From DATLAN01 sp035527455 (lineage in GTDB: Bacteria; Planctomycetota; Planctomycetia; Pirellulales; Thermoguttaceae): a DNA stretch of 6,461 nt. The stretch spans positions 1-6,461 of the forward strand of contig DATLAN010000023.1 in NCBI GenBank assembly GCA_035527455.1, written 5' to 3'. The translations under genes and the position numbers were made by a program. Shown one piece after another: positions 6,205 to 6,461 of the stretch (within the stretch, counting starts at the first letter, position 1; each line of letters begins with the position of its first letter). Under the pieces are notes generated by a model that was given only the letters and a program-made list of their open reading frames with translations, made no database searches and was not told the DNA's origin.

Positions 6205-6279
6205 GGGTGGCACGCCCTGAGGAACGAAGGCGTGTTTTCCCGACGTACCACGCCCTTCGTTCCTCAGGGCGTGCCACCC
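6205..6279. repeat. Inverted pair of GGGTG-footed REP-like hairpins
   Basis: Arms 6205-6230 and 6254-6279 are perfect 26-bp inverted repeats around a 23-nt spacer. Each arm starts GGGTGGCACG when read inward. The right copy forms its own 8-bp hairpin (6249-6256 with 6266-6273, 9-nt loop). The left copy has lost one G in the stem and pairs less well. The layout is the same BIME-like head-to-head pairing seen at 504-583, with another sequence family. Confidence 0.75.
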
Positions 6280-6367
6280 CAGAGTTTACCGCAACGATTG
6301 TCAAAAACCGTTTGGTGCTGGGAGCGAGTTCTCTCGTCCTTGTCGATTGCCTGGCGAAGGAGAGATC

Positions 6368-6461
6368 GTGAAGCCTGGTCTTTGTGGGAGCTGCAGGAAG
6401 GGCGACCGATGCAGGTTCCGACAGCCGGGAACCTGGGTCGTCGATTGCGAGGAATTCGAGG
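6368..6461 (+). CDS. Small cysteine-rich protein, N-terminal part (runs off window)
   Basis: A GTG at 6368 is preceded by AAGGAGAG with GGAG ending 5 nt before it. The 31 codons visible read MKPGLCGSCRKGDRCRFRQP, then GTWVVDCEEFE, and stay open to the edge. The cysteines at 6, 9, 15 and 27 (CxxC-x5-C-x11-C) and the ending CEEFE recall small bacterial metal- or cluster-binding proteins with this spacing; the ligand is not known. The frame also stays open further upstream without a stop for at least 40 bases, so an earlier start is possible, but the ribosome binding site favours this one. I do not recognise a named gene. The real length is not visible. Confidence 0.65.
   Translation, partial: MKPGLCGSCRKGDRCRFRQPGTWVVDCEEFE

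Overview
The window reads as a chromosomal stretch of a GC-rich bacterium, most likely a planctomycete (Pirellulales-like). That assignment is inference. It rests on the mix of a TPR/glycosyltransferase/FkbM fusion, a secreted sialate O-acetylesterase, a stand-alone STAS protein and unusually many REP-type palindromes. No rRNA, tRNA, CRISPR array or phage gene is visible.

Layout. Positions 1-471 (minus) hold the 5' part of a REP-associated tyrosine transposase (RAYT), with a one-base frameshift near 141; its end lies outside the window. Positions 504-615 carry three copies of a GTAG-footed REP hairpin, the arrangement expected beside a RAYT. Positions 611-2785 (minus) encode a 724-residue protein with TPRs, a GT9-like glycosyltransferase domain and an FkbM methyltransferase domain. 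Its stop codon lies inside a REP copy. Positions 2786-2970 contain two more palindromic elements. Positions 2971-4386 (minus) encode a secreted SGNH-type sialate O-acetylesterase. Positions 4387-4687 are a divergent promoter region. Positions 4688-5680 (plus) encode a zinc-less NADPH:quinone reductase-like MDR protein. Positions 5744-6094 (plus) encode a STAS-domain protein with its own clear promoter. Positions 6095-6367 hold a second REP-like family with a GGGTG foot. A small cysteine-rich protein starts at 6368 and runs off the window.

How the genes relate. They do not form one operon. The two large minus-strand genes are separated by about 185 bp of repeats. The esterase and the reductase are divergent, and the STAS gene has a promoter starting 6 nt after the reductase stop. 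Functionally they look like independent housekeeping or accessory genes: surface glycan modification, glycan deacetylation, redox, and regulation. The most notable content is the mobile-palindrome layer: a decayed RAYT, its probable cognate REPs, and at least three other palindromic element types in 6.5 kb, one of which terminates a coding sequence. I found no convincing new multi-gene system.
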